Shown here piece after piece: positions 41,701 to 51,699 of a stretch of 64,000 bases of DNA (position 1 is its first letter; every line of letters starts with the position of its first letter). The notes under the pieces are model-generated. The model was not told where the DNA came from, did not search any database, and saw only the letters and a program-made list of their open reading frames with translations. Origin of the DNA: Glossina fuscipes (taxonomy: Eukaryota > Arthropoda > Insecta > Diptera > Glossinidae); NCBI RefSeq assembly GCF_014805625.2, contig NW_023998421.1:8352428-8416427 (forward strand). The letters are read 5' to 3'. A program made the position numbers and the translations under genes.

Positions 41701-44700
41701 AAAATATCTCAAAAAACGCGGTCTGTAGGTTGCACACATAAATACATGGACAAACGTCAGATAGACAGCGGGACAGATAAGCTCAAATTGAAGTGATTCA
41801 GAGTTGATCGGTTTAATAAAAGATGGGTTTCCCTGGTTGAATGCAAGAAAACAAGACAGTCAGGTGGGAAGACGGACAGACAAGCTAAGATGAATTCAGA
41901 GACTGATTCTGATCGACTCAGAAGTCGATACAAGTATGATAAGAGGTATGATAAAACCCATGCAAACTTAGTATACCGTTACAACATAAGTAATAGTCTA
42001 GGGTATACAAAACGGAAAAAAGGTCTGCGATTTGTTGAAATTGACAAGAAATGCCCAACGCTTTAAAATTTTTCTTAAAATAGTTACCGCTAGTAATACT
42101 AACATAGTTCGCACTTTTGACTCTTGTCTAACTCGCTACATTGGCCGGCTGGAACGTTGTCGAACTTTAAAGTGCCTTTTTTCCGCTTTCCGACCCCGTT
42201 TTCAAGTAGTATTTTATTTCGTTCTCAACTTTCTTTAGTACAACGTCCAGAGCTCCGCCGCTCCAGCAATACAGTGATAAAGAATAGATATCGGGAATGA
42301 TGTTTTTATGATGTTTAATGTTCGAATGTCTGTGGCAAATCAATATATTGGAATAAAAACGATAACAGTAAGACCCGGAAAGCTCTAGGAGATGCTTTTA
42401 TTTTAGGAAAAGAAGGAAAGTAAAAAATGGTACGAACTTATAAAATAACTCATTATCTAGGAGGGCATGGTTCTTCTACAAAAAGAAGAGAAAAGAAGAA
42501 AAATTTAATTCAATTTCAAATATAAACGTATAAACACATATATATAAATATCTACATGTAAAAAAAGCATTTTGCATGTGTTTTGCAAGTAGTTGATGAT
42601 ATTATTTGAGAACATATTCTTTATATATTATGGCGATTAAAAAATTGAGAAAAAAAAAAAAACAAAAAAAAAAAAAACAAGATCCAATAGTAGTTTCTTT
42701 CTCAAGTTCGTTTCCCGAATTTTAAGTTCAAACTTTTAAGCTGCAATTTACAAAATTTTTATTTATTTAATTTCTTCTTGAAATCAGCAAAAACAAAAAA
42801 AACAAAAAAAGAAATATTAAAAAAAAAATAATTAAAAAAATTCCTCATAAAAATATCTATATATATCAAAGAATTCCTACCAAAACTATATATTTTATAG
42901 GCAGCAGAATGTAGAAATGAATGCGGCAGTAATCATGCTCTCCTTACTGCAAAAGAGGCAATTTCTTTATGGGTACTTGGCGCGCGTAAGGTTTGTAAAA
43001 CGATTTGTTTTAGAATTTTTTTTTTTTTTTTTTTTTTTGAATGGGTTTTGAATTAATTTTTTTTTTTTTATTATTTGTATGTCTTTCTTTTAATTTTTTT
43101 TTTTTATTCTATTCTGCTATCGTTTAGTAAACTGAAACCGACTTACGTTATGCTTTTTCATTATTACTATTATTATTATGGTTGTTATTAGTACACTTAC
43201 TTTTCTTATAGAAATCATTTTTTACGTTCATACATTTGGATAAATTCAGTTCATATCATTTTAAGTTTTCATAAAAATGTCTTCTTTCATAAAATCGTTG
43301 TTCATTTTAAAGCAATTGGTGTGGATTTGTACTTTTTTTTTTTTTTTGTTGTTTTCTTTTTTGATTTGTTTCATTTATTCATCTTGCCAAGCGCATTCAT
43401 TTTACATAATGATGATGAATAAAATGTATTTTGATATCAATACAAAAACAAGTAATATGCTAACGAAAACAGGTATACAAGTAGCTGTAGGCGTAGGTAT
43501 CTTAATAAGTATCCCCTCATCATTCAAAGACATGGCTTATGTTACGAGCTTTTTCTTGTCCGAGAAAATGATTTACATTTGCAGTTTGCTTTAAGTTGAA
43601 TAATATTGCTAGCGAATATATAGACTAGATCGGTCCGTCTGTTTGCGGTCATAAATACATGTATTTCAGAACAAAACAAGTAAAATTATTATAGTGAAAC
43701 ACGGCCAACTGTCAAATGCCCTATCCCACCCCTCAGTTACACATATCTCGACTTTTCAAGATCATACAATATGTGGCAACTGACAACCATTTTCAATGGC
43801 GTTCGTTCTAGATTCCAAATACATCAGTGCATTAAAATTTTCTCAGAACGTGTCAAAAATGGCGACCTTTGGACGGAACGGACAGAAGACGGTCAGACAT
43901 GCCTAAATCGACTGAAAAAATGGTCCTGAATCGATTGGTGTAATAAAAGGAGGGTCTCTTTCAACTCCTGTTGCGTATTGCCTACACCCGCATCAAGTAA
44001 TTATTACCTGCACCACAACAAATGTAGGGTATAATGAAGGAACAGCTTAGTTAAGGTATTGTGCATCGTTGGCACGCCTCTTGAAGCTATCAGTTCAAAA
44101 GATGGTACATTTGGGTAACGTTAGGAAACGAACCCCCTGTTTACCAGGAGTAATGTCTGCTGATAACTGGCTGCTGGTAGATACTTATCTTATCTCTTAA
44201 TTCCAAAAAAAATCGCCATGTTTTAAAAATGGAGTACAAATGAAACCACACAGCCCCTTCTTCGATTTTGGATGCAAATATTTCTATAGAATATAATTGA
44301 AAGCATATGATACGTAGCACATTCAGCGTTCAACGCTCATAAGGGTTTAGCAGAACTATCCTTCGAATTAAAAAGTGACACGACTACACCTATCCAAAGC
44401 ATCGAGGAAATGTATTTTAGAGTCAAATTTGTAGTGTTGCCTATTACTTGAAGATAAGATACTACTTTCAAAGGATGAAGTTATATTTTAATTCTACACC
44501 CAACAGATCTCCTTGCATTCTCTTTCTAAAAAAACGGGACGAAGTAGTTCGCATTTTCGATATAAAATTCCATTTCAATAGCAATTTCTTTGATTGGGGA
44601 ATTATTTACTAAAGTTCACTACAGGTTTTTTTCATAACAGCGGGCAGCAGTTCAATTTGTTTGCGTTTCTAGTTATGTTTTCGAGTCAATTATTTTTGTG

Positions 44701-46906
44701 CAAAGGCAATATTGCGCCGCTCGTTTATTAATAGACTGAAAAACAAGTAACAAAATTGTATCCGGTCGGGACCGGATCTTTTATACCCATCACCGTTATT
44801 CTAAAAAGCACAAAAAAATTTTCATGCTTTATAGTATGAAGTGGGAGCGGCTAGTCTTTTCTATTTTCAAAATCAATCTTCGACGGGCAAGCATTGTAAG
44901 CGTGTTTGTTCCATTTTTTTTTCCACATATGCAGGCGATTCCTTGAGTTTAGACAGACTGACAGACGGACATTCTTATATCGATTTATAATTTGATGCTG
45001 ATCAAGTATATATATGCTATAAGCGATCGCTAATGCTGTCTGCCGGGCATTGTAAACGTTTTGACCTGATCTTTCGGCGATGTGTATAAAAAAAACAAAC
45101 ATAATTTAATTAATGAAAATTTTGTTCTAGTGCGCAAGCGGTACGGAGAAGATAGCATTTTCGCTTTTTACTATTGTTCTTTTTATACATCGGAAAACTA
45201 CAAGGCTAAGGGCTTACTTGCATTATGTCGCTTGACTAAATCTTTTAAGTCCTTTACAAGATTTTTTTTAAATATTTTTTTTTTTTTTTAAATAGTGGCT
45301 AACAAAAGCGATTTGAGTCATTCGAGAACGTTTCTGAGAAATTCCGTTATCAATTTAGACTTAAGACTTTAGTAGTTCTATATGTTTTGATCATATTTAT
45401 CTAATGTTTTCAGATGATTTTTGGTTAAAATGTATTTTAATGTTCTTATTTCGTTTATATATCGATCAAAAATTGAATCGAACAATTATTATCTAATGAT
45501 GGAAGGCCGGAAGCCAGCTAGGTTATGTTTACTTATCCAATGTCTGTTCATGACAGTTCATGTCAGTTTCGCAAAAACTGAAATAGATATATGAAACCTG
45601 ATGTACATGCGTCAGTGCGAATGTGAGCGATTACTATGCGCGCGAGATTACGTTTACTATATTACAACACAATTTTACAACACAAACTTTGCCCCAAAAA
45701 TATTTATCGGATCCGTTTTCAAATTAAATTCAAAATGGATAAGGGTCGCGATTCAAATCTCAGTGCAGTAGAGCGTACGTAGTCGTGGCAAAAGTGAGTG
45801 CTTGGTGCCTGCTAAAGGCATAACACCGTCTAGGCATCCATTCCCTATCTCTTTCGTTTTTCTCACTTTTGTCTGACCAACACTGTGCTACACGTATAGG
45901 ACACATTCTCTAGAAGTGATCGGTTATGTTAAAAAATTGGCTAACAAAAGATTTTCTTTATAGTTACGGGGGTAGAGTGTGATAAACATCACTATCTTCG
46001 CTTCCCGATGAGTATAAGTTACTTAGTAGTTTTTAAAAACACTTTAGTTTGTTTTCTTTCGTTGAGTACATTTTGTTGAAGAAAAAAAAAAAAGAAAAGA
46101 AAATATCACCCAAAGGTATGTATGTACATGTAAATAACAAAACTATTTAAACGAGTTACACAGTCATTGTCAATATATGCAGGGCCTCAGCCATGATATA
46201 TACATAGATTATACATTAATTTTCAAAATATTTAAAGCATGTCAAAATCCTTAAAAAATATCAAAAGAGAAAAAATAATTCATTTATAAATTTTAAAAAT
46301 CATTTCATTGTTTTTTTTTTTTTTTTTATTTTTTTTTTTTTTTTGTCTATCATTGTTAATCTTATGTATAACCATGAAAAACGTAACTCCGTAGAGATTC
46401 CATAATATGTTTATATAAAAGAAAAGAAAAGAAAAAAAAAAAAAAGAAAACAAAAAGAGCTGCATCAGCACATACATACATTCTCTCGATATGTTCCATG
46501 ACCATATGTATATAAAACATTTCTTTATTTCCATTTATAATTTCATTTTCGTTTGTTTTTTTTTGATTTTATATTAAGTTTAAAAACAAACAAATAAAAA
46601 TGTCTTTAACAAAAAAAAAAAAAAAAAAACAATCATTTTACTTATATGTTTTTAAAACAAAACTATATATATATATATATGTGTGTGTATGTGTATGTAT
46701 AGACCATTTATCGTCGCCTACTGGAAGCGCAAAAGAACCGCACTCATGTGGATCCCGAAGTGACTTTACAATTTTTGAAGAGCGCCGTCTACTACTTTCT
46801 AACGGATAAAGAGAACTCGCAGGGCCATCTGCAGGCCATCGAGAGTATTTTAGATTTTAGTGAAGCCGAAAAACAAAATATTAATAAAGCACGTACTGGA
46901 AAATAA
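26222..46906 (+). CDS. qtc: Coiled-coil protein with GRIP-like tail, probably quick-to-court
   Basis: Six exons join in phase: 26222-26953, 38004-38386, 38465-39401, 40439-40537, 42901-42990, 46703-46906 (814 aa). Exon 1 follows a TTTTTAG acceptor and 29 untranslated bases; ATGATG opens the frame and ATG|GTAAGT closes it. Residues 1-370 are Ser/Thr/Asn-rich and probably disordered. A first coiled coil (about 400-447) reads [17 protein letters not shown] and on to [12 protein letters not shown] His/Gln-rich linker ([17 protein letters not shown]) follows, then a long coiled coil (568-684) with [18 protein letters not shown]. The last exon (748-814) has [12 protein letters not shown]...[19 protein letters not shown], which resembles a GRIP domain, the Arl1-binding Golgi-targeting module. 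Drosophila Quick-to-court is a coiled-coil protein affecting male courtship timing; the name rests on my recognition of the first coiled coil, not on a search. Exon 2 has a weak acceptor and could start differently. Alternative promoters are likely given the 11-kb first intron. Confidence 0.7.
26954..30805. other. Large first intron of the coiled-coil gene, left part
   Basis: Intronic DNA without a supported exon. It has a TG microsatellite (27381-27411), a poly-C tract (27667-27680), a possible core promoter at 27771, C/T and TA stretches, and poly-A at 29840-29861. Open frames such as 28670-28939 have no matching splice sites in phase. Confidence 0.5.
27771..27812 (+). promoter_or_regulatory. 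TATA-type core promoter candidate
   Basis: TATAAATATA (27771-27780) stands about 30 bases before CACTACAGATCGTG, a usable initiator context, and is preceded by a GC-richer 60 bp. It lies 0.8 kb inside the first intron of the coiled-coil gene and could start a shorter transcript. No ATG-led coding exon follows closely, so this is tentative. Confidence 0.3.
30806..31062 (-). repeat. ACCCTACA-family dispersed repeat
   Basis: Minus-orientation copy: CCACCTTTCATTAGACTCAG, AAATCGATCTAAGC, TGTCCATTTGTCTGTCTG, CGCAATTTTTGAGGC, TTGATGAAATATGGTACA, TTGGACCAGCATTTCGACCA and AAAGCCTTATTTTAATA in family order. Confidence 0.82.
32017..32370 (+). repeat. ACCCTACA-family dispersed repeat, near full length
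   Basis: Starts ATAATACCCTACACCGTCC, with a TTCAAAATAACTCTTTATAA block, CATGTCAGCGTACCAAACT, a diverged centre, ACAAGACGGACAGACAGACG, GATTCAGAAAGTGATTCT (partly doubled), and a worn right end at about 32340-32370 (TCTAAGGTATAAAAAC). Confidence 0.82.
32680..32708. repeat. TA microsatellite
   Basis: An uninterrupted TA run of about 28 bases within the large first intron; typical of the simple repeats scattered through this window. Confidence 0.9.
32709..34477. other. First intron, central part
   Basis: AT-rich intronic DNA. Two T-rich runs (32916-32930 and 33032-33052) create overlapping low-complexity open frames on both strands, which I reject. Nothing else supportable is seen. Confidence 0.5.
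34478..34680 (+). mobile_element. Candidate tRNA-derived SINE, copy 1
   Basis: TAGCCGAATTGG (A-box-like) is followed closely by CGCGGGTTCAAATCTTAG (B-box-like), and then by the shared body TTCCTGACTTCTTTTTGACC, ATCATCTTGCTACACGTATA and AGGAGCATTTACCGATCATT. The same right half recurs at 45735-45925 and 57950-58150. The A-to-B distance is shorter than in a tRNA, so the head is probably internally deleted here. Confidence 0.6.
35135..35430 (-). repeat. ACCCTACA-family dispersed repeat
   Basis: Minus-orientation copy: TCTACACCATTTATGATG, CTGAATCGATCTAAAC, GTCTGTCCGTCTGTCCGTC, TTGTTTTCCTGCATTCACAT, TTGATAAAATTCACTCC, GGTTCGGATCGGACCGC, TTTCAACCACTTCTCATATA and TTTTGAAAAGCGATTCC in family order. 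Confidence 0.85.
36050..36190 (-). repeat. Partial ACCCTACA-family repeat
   Basis: Only the core survives: AAATCGAGCTAAACCTGCG, GTCTGCCCGTCCGTCAG and GTGCTTTTTGCTCGACAC match the family's GACGGACAGAC region in minus orientation. Both ends are worn away. Confidence 0.5.
36191..38003. other. First intron, right end with CAA/CAG repeats
   Basis: Intronic DNA leading to exon 2 of the coiled-coil gene. It has a poly-A/CAACAA tract at 37545-37585 and more CAACAATAACAA repeats at 37660-37700 and 37808-37830, which merge into the Ala/Gln-coding repeats of exon 2 (CAGCAGCATCAACAGCAGCAG from 38037). No other exon is supported. Confidence 0.5.
39837..40100 (+). repeat. ACCCTACA-family dispersed repeat in intron 3
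   Basis: Starts GGACCACGGCCCACCATTC, ACTCTACACTAGC; then CAGTGATTCATATAACTTTT, a poly-A insert, AAAAAGTGGCCCTATTCG, AAGTTTCATCAAAATGTCTC, TTGCGACCTGTGGATT and GACAGACAAACAAACC. The right end is eroded. Confidence 0.8.
41543..42015 (+). repeat. ACCCTACA-family repeat with duplicated core
   Basis: Starts GGGCCACAGGCTC, AATACCCTGCACCACCCC and ends GTCTAGGGTATA. The GACGGACAGACAAGC core and flanking GTGATTCAGAGTTGATCG appear twice (about 41765-41815 and 41842-41935), so this copy has an internal duplication or is two nested copies. It sits in intron 4 of the coiled-coil gene. Confidence 0.82.
43696..44035 (+). repeat. ACCCTACA-family dispersed repeat in intron 5
   Basis: Starts GAAACACGGCCAACTGTC, ATGCCCTATCCCACCCC and ends AAATGTAGGGTATAATG. 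Internal blocks include TTTTCAATGGCGTTCGTTC, GGAACGGACAGAAGACGG, ATCGATTGGTGTAATAAAAG and GGAGGGTCTCTTTCAACTCC. Confidence 0.85.
44755..45065 (+). repeat. Second dispersed repeat type (ACCGTTATTCTAAAA)
   Basis: TTTTATACCCATCACCGTT with ATTCTAAAA, GGGAGCGGCTAGTCTTTT, GACAGACTGACAGACGGAC, ATCGATTTATAATTTGATGC and TGATCAAGTATATATATGC follow the order of a non-coding repeat that is common in Diptera, including Drosophila (ACCCGTTATTCTAAAA ... GACGGACA ... ATCAAGAATATATATAC). It differs from the ACCCTACA family in both ends. It lies in intron 5. Confidence 0.6.
45735..45925 (+). mobile_element. Candidate tRNA-derived SINE, copy 2
   Basis: GGGTCGCGATTCAAATCTCAGTGCAGTAGAG, then a body of about 100 bp including GGCATAACACCGTCTAGGC, then TTGTCTGACCAACACTGTGC and TACACGTATAGGACACATTC. 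The first element matches copy 3 closely (TCAAATCTC..AGTGCAGTAGAG) and the end matches copies 1 and 3. Confidence 0.6.
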
Positions 46907-49190
46907 ACAACTAAGTAAAAAGCAAAGTTAGGCTATATAGAGAGTTTTTCACTAATGGCGCCTTTCATCGAATTTCGATTCCTTGATAGGCCTTATGACA
47001 TGTTTCCGACGATTTAAAGAAACCACTATTCACAATTCTTCCAATTTGTTTTAGAAAACGATGCGAGACGGCTGTCGCCATTGACTACAACGAACTGGCC
47101 TCATTTTTCGAAAAAATTAGATATGGCCCATGAACTATGCATTGTACAGTTAATTTTTTAAGGATAACGTTTCATTCCATACATAATACATAAGCTTTCG
47201 CTTGTTAAAGAGGTAAAAAAATTCCTCTTTCCTGGGAATTTTTTTTTCCTTTTTTTGTGAAAATCACTCGCCATCCTCGCCGATAACGTTAAAGACGCGC
47301 TGCGAATGATTGGCTTAAGGCAGTAAACTTTTTAACCGACGTCACTTTATAGTGCAAAATGATCTCAAAGGTGCCTATTTCCTGACACCAATGCCGTCTT
47401 CGATGTTATTTTCATCATCACCCGCTTTATCACGATCATCTGCAAATATTCTCTCCACTCCTTCGCATTTCTGTGCCTTACCGAAATCGAATCATTCGAA
47501 AGTACTTATGCCGGTTCGAATTTGGCTCTAGAGCACCTATTGCTTTGATCGAAAGAGAATTCTAATAATGCAAAAAACAAAATTTGATTAATTTGCAAGC
47601 ATTGGAAACGAAACAGATCAATGTTCCAAAAAAAAAAAAAAAAAGAGAAAAGTGTAACAAAAGCAAAGGATGAAAAGGCGCCTCTGTGGAAAGAACCTAT
47701 ATATATATATGTATACATAAAAAAAAAAAACAATGAAAAACTTTTTAAGCTCATTTTATTTTTTGATATAAGCGGATGGAAAAAACATTTTGTAAAATAT
47801 TTGTTTCAATTAAAATTCTATGTTTATTAATATTTTCTGTTAACATCTCGTTTTTTTTCTCGCTTTGCTCTCTCTTCTCTACATAGCGCATATGTTTCAT
47901 AAGCTTAAACGTCCAAGATTATTAGCGAAATTAAATTTTAAAAAATTGCGATAAATAATTAATTTTAATTAGTGTAAATTTAATCTTTTTTATATATACA
48001 AATAGAAAATTAAAATAACTATTGATGACATTAGTTTTTTAAATGTTTTAAATATGAACGGTTGGAATATTGCAAATTTATTAGAAGAATAATCGAAATG
48101 TTATAAAAAAAAAATCAAAATTTTAATAGAATTTGTTTTGATATAATCATCAGATAATATTAGAGATATATATAAATGAGAAATCTGTAGTAGTTATTAT
48201 TCATATACAAGAAATTAATATAACGGATTACAAGAAAAATAAAACGCCTATGGACAATTTTAAATAAAATCGCTTGCTTTATGTTGGCAAGTATCTTAAA
48301 AGAAACTCGTTTCCTTGATGGGGGAGAAGGCGTCAAAGGGACATCTACATGGATACCGCTTGAATTTTTCACTTGCAGTTGCTTGCTCTCTACATAAAAT
48401 GAACCTTGGGCGAAGCTAATTGGAAATGATTAAATTAAATTAAATTAACTTAAAACACTCTGCCACATCAGTCTACCTATGCTTAAATTTTTTCATCAAT
48501 CGCTCTCAACTTCGTTTCTGGATTATGGATCTAACATTAACTTAACTGGTCCAATCCATCTCTAAACGAACAAAAAAAAAAAAAAAAAAAAAAAACTGAA
48601 TTTAAAAAAGCTTCAAATTTAATCGAGCCTGTTGTGCACATTAGGAACATTCAATTTTCTTTCTTTCGCGGAAACAAACTCGCTGCCAGTCCCTTTTGGG
48701 AAAGTCGCAATTTATTCTTATTTATTTGTCCATGTATACAGAGTCCAGCTACAATACAGCGCAGATCCCAATGAACTAATAAAACTTAAAGCTAAAGGCT
48801 CGATGCTGCGAATCATCTGTTGCATATCTTTTAATACCTTAAATTTCAGTTGCTCCCCATGGAGACGGGACAGTTTGAGTTAGCATTCTATAGTATTCGT
48901 TGCATTTTCCCGTGGAAACTACTTAAATGGTGTCGTTGTTGTTAACTGAGTTGATGTTCTTACATAAAATGCTTTTAGTGTTCTTGACGTTGTTCTTTTT
49001 ATCTCGCGAACGCGTAGGTGACAACTTCAACTATCTTGAAAATTTTACTACAATATAATGATAAATAAAAATAGTTTTTCTTATAATTTTATGCTCTTAT
49101 ATTTCAATCTTGTTACTTTTTCATTGAAACTCCTATTGCTGTTGTTCGTTTTTTTAATTTTTTTTCAAAATGTTGTCTATTTTTTTGAAG
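46907..49190. other. Spacer after the coiled-coil gene
   Basis: It probably contains the 3' untranslated region of the upstream gene. A GC-richer block at 47320-47530 has an open plus frame rich in Ser and Pro without a start codon (see findings). Poly-A at 48569-48594. The protease exons begin at 49191, and I searched this interval on the plus strand for a TAAHC or NDIAL-type exon without success. Confidence 0.5.
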
Positions 49191-50204
49191 AATCATTTAA
49201 AAAGATTTGCTTACCGCAATCTGATATCCAATCTTTGGCGGGCAATATAGGCTTAGTGGTTGGTTGGAGAGATAGCAACCGAAATGGTGAGATCTTCACA
49301 CACGATTGATTCAATTTATAATTAAAATTTATTATTGATCATTGAAAACAAAATTTTCGAGTTTGATGTCTCGGCCTATTTTCTTCTATTTATTTTTTTT
49401 TTATTTTTTTGACATATTGACACGTTTTTGTCTACAAGAGGCGACTTCCAATTTTGCGTTGTTTTTTCAGCAAGTGGCTTAACAGGAACAAATATGCGTT
49501 ACATTAGCTTATCCATTATGAATAATACGGAATGTGCTATCCGTTATGCACAATACAGTGAGAACTTTGAGGACAGTATCGTGATAACACCGACCGAGTT
49601 TTGTTCGCAATCTCGGACAATGAATGATGTTTGTGAAGGTAAATTTTTCTCTCTTTTTTTTTTTTTTTTATTTAATAATAAAGACGACTGCAAGTGAAAA
49701 CAAGATTTTATTACCACTTGAATACCTGTTAGGAACGCAGAGGGAGAATTATAGGTTTTGCATTTTCTTCCAACAAGATGGTTGGCTTGCTTTTAAGGAC
49801 CGAAAGTTAGGATGGTTTTGTTTCTGCAACTTCCATTCCCCAATGTTAACGCGATAGTAATTGTTTAAGAGAAATTTTTGGTCTCCTACTTGTTGACTTA
49901 TTAGAGACAACAACTGGCAAGTAAATAAAATAATTGATCGGATAAATAAAAGAGACCCGTGCACTTTTGAGCTTCAACGGGTACCACACCGACTAATATC
50001 TATCGTTTTTGATATAATAAATTACTTTCCCCTGCACTTGTTTGCCATTTGAGGCACAATATTCGCTTCTTTTACTTCTGACCAGGTTTAGCATACCACT
50101 CGCGTTTTTAACGTAATGCTCAGGATATTGCCATATCAGGAAGAAGGCTAGGTTTGTAGAAACTACTTTTACATAGAATTTTTATATCATAAAGTATTCG
50201 ATCG

Positions 50205-50240
<36 letters not shown>

Positions 50241-50791
50241 TGATGTAGTTTTTAGTGTTTGCTTTCGGCTTTTTAAGGGTCTCTTATTTTAATCTCCTAG
50301 AGTTTCTGCATTAGATGGTCGAGTATAACAAAGAGAAACAAGAAAAAGAGAGAATTACTTGGGTAAATCAATTCTTAGTCCCTTGTTAAACTGAAATACT
50401 TCGTTCCTAATTTGCGGACTATATACGTATATTAAAGAAAATTATCATGATTGTGATCGCAAAAATATGTGGCCATTAGTGGCTTACGTAATTGAAGAAT
50501 TTCTTACTGGAAGACAACCTTTTCAACTTGTGTAAATAATTTTATTATTGAAATTAACATACATTTTACCAAACATTCGACTTATGCGTTATATAACGAT
50601 TTTTTTTAGGTGATAGCGGCGGTCCTTTTATATCGATCAATAGTTTTAATCGCTGCACGCTGGTGGCCATTGTCGCTTTTGCTCCCAGCACTAATTGCGG
50701 CCAATCCAATCTTCCAGGTGTTTATATGCGCATTAGCTCTTACACCGAGTGGATTACGAGTAATATTAAGATAACAAGAAGTAAATCGTAA
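49191..50791 (+). CDS. Trypsin-like serine protease, C-terminal half
   Basis: Three plus-strand exons with fitting phases: 49191-49286 (SFKKICLPQSDIQSLAG then LVVGWRDSNRN), 49471-49638 (SGLTGTNMRYISLSIMNNTE and on to EFCSQSRTMNDVCEG) and 50610-50791 (GDSGGPF through CGQSNLPGVYMRI and SSYTEWITSN to TAA). These are the second barrel of an S1 chymotrypsin-fold protease. Visible are the VVGW strand, Cys pairs equivalent to 168-182 and 191-220, Asp189 (DVCEGDSGGP, implying Lys/Arg preference), Ser195 and the PGVY strand. The canonical V-S-W-G wall of the substrate pocket is VAFA here, so Ser214 and Gly216 are both replaced. The first half with His57 and Asp102, a signal peptide and any CLIP domain was not found in the 2.3 kb upstream. 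Either those exons are diverged, lie beyond a long intron, or the gene is a remnant. Introns have GTGAGA, GTAAAT and proper acceptors. Confidence 0.85.
50209..50236. repeat. CT microsatellite
   Basis: An almost pure CT run of about 27 bases in the second protease intron. Confidence 0.9.
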
Positions 50792-51116
50792 AGTTAAATA
50801 AAACAACCATTGATTGGCTTCATCTACTGCTCGTATCTTATCGTGTGTACCATTAATATTATGAGGCTTATGACTTTATTTGGCGCCATTTTTAGTAAAA
50901 TTAATGCTTAAAAGATCAAGATAGTGGAAGGCGCGTTATTCAAAAAACGTTCACTTTTAGCTATTATTTTTCGCGTGTTTCAGAGTCGAAAAGAAGTTGT
51001 TTTCCGAGTGTTTGTCATGAGAATGAACGCATCGCTCAGAGAATCATCAAAAGGAAGGAGCAATACGCAATGAATAGAAGGAAGGACATATGTCATTTCT
51101 TGTCTTTTGCGCCTCT

Positions 51117-51155
51117 TTTCAAACTTGCGCCTCTTTTCAAACTTGTCCAAACAGC
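51117..51155. repeat. 19-bp tandem duplication
   Basis: GCGCCTCTTTTCAAACTT occurs twice head to tail, and the following AACTTGTCCA is itself repeated 16 bases on. A small local slippage product with no gene attached. Confidence 0.8.
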
Positions 51156-51699
51156 CAGAAACTTGTCCAGATAAAACATATTTGAATGAAACTTAATGGA
51201 ACAACGATTATCTCATTCTAAAAATGTGGACATAAAGCAATTGGCGCGTTCTTATCATTAGTATACTTCTTTATAAATTAGATCAGTTTCTTCTTTAGAA
51301 CGTCTCAACATCTCTACGCATTTTCTGACCCCCGATTAGCAACTCAATGATCGTGGGTTCCAAGAGTTTTCAATAAAACCGATAGCCTTAAATGTTAGTT
51401 CTTTAATATTTTAGTCTTAGAATTTATTTTTCTGGCTAAATTAATTATAAAAATTTTATATTTTAATGCATATTATCCTTGAAAAATTTATTTATTTATT
51501 TGTATTGAAAGATGTAAAAATAAATAAATCGAAAAAAATTAATAGCATTTATCAAAGACTGTGGACGTGCATGCTACGGCTTCATCGTTTGTATAATCCA
51601 TTCAACGTATTTCTTAACTTAGTTTCCGGTGATACTACAGGACTATTAAAAGGCGGTGTAGAAAAGTCCTCAAATATTATGTCAACTATTGTTTTTTTT

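Noticed and set aside
43277..43594. 105-codon plus frame in intron 5 with hydrophobic segment
   Set aside because: Poly-T produces the Phe run, no splice sites fit the gene, and no recognisable domain is present.
44851..45102. 83-codon minus frame
   Set aside because: It lies wholly within the second dispersed repeat type and has no coding signature.
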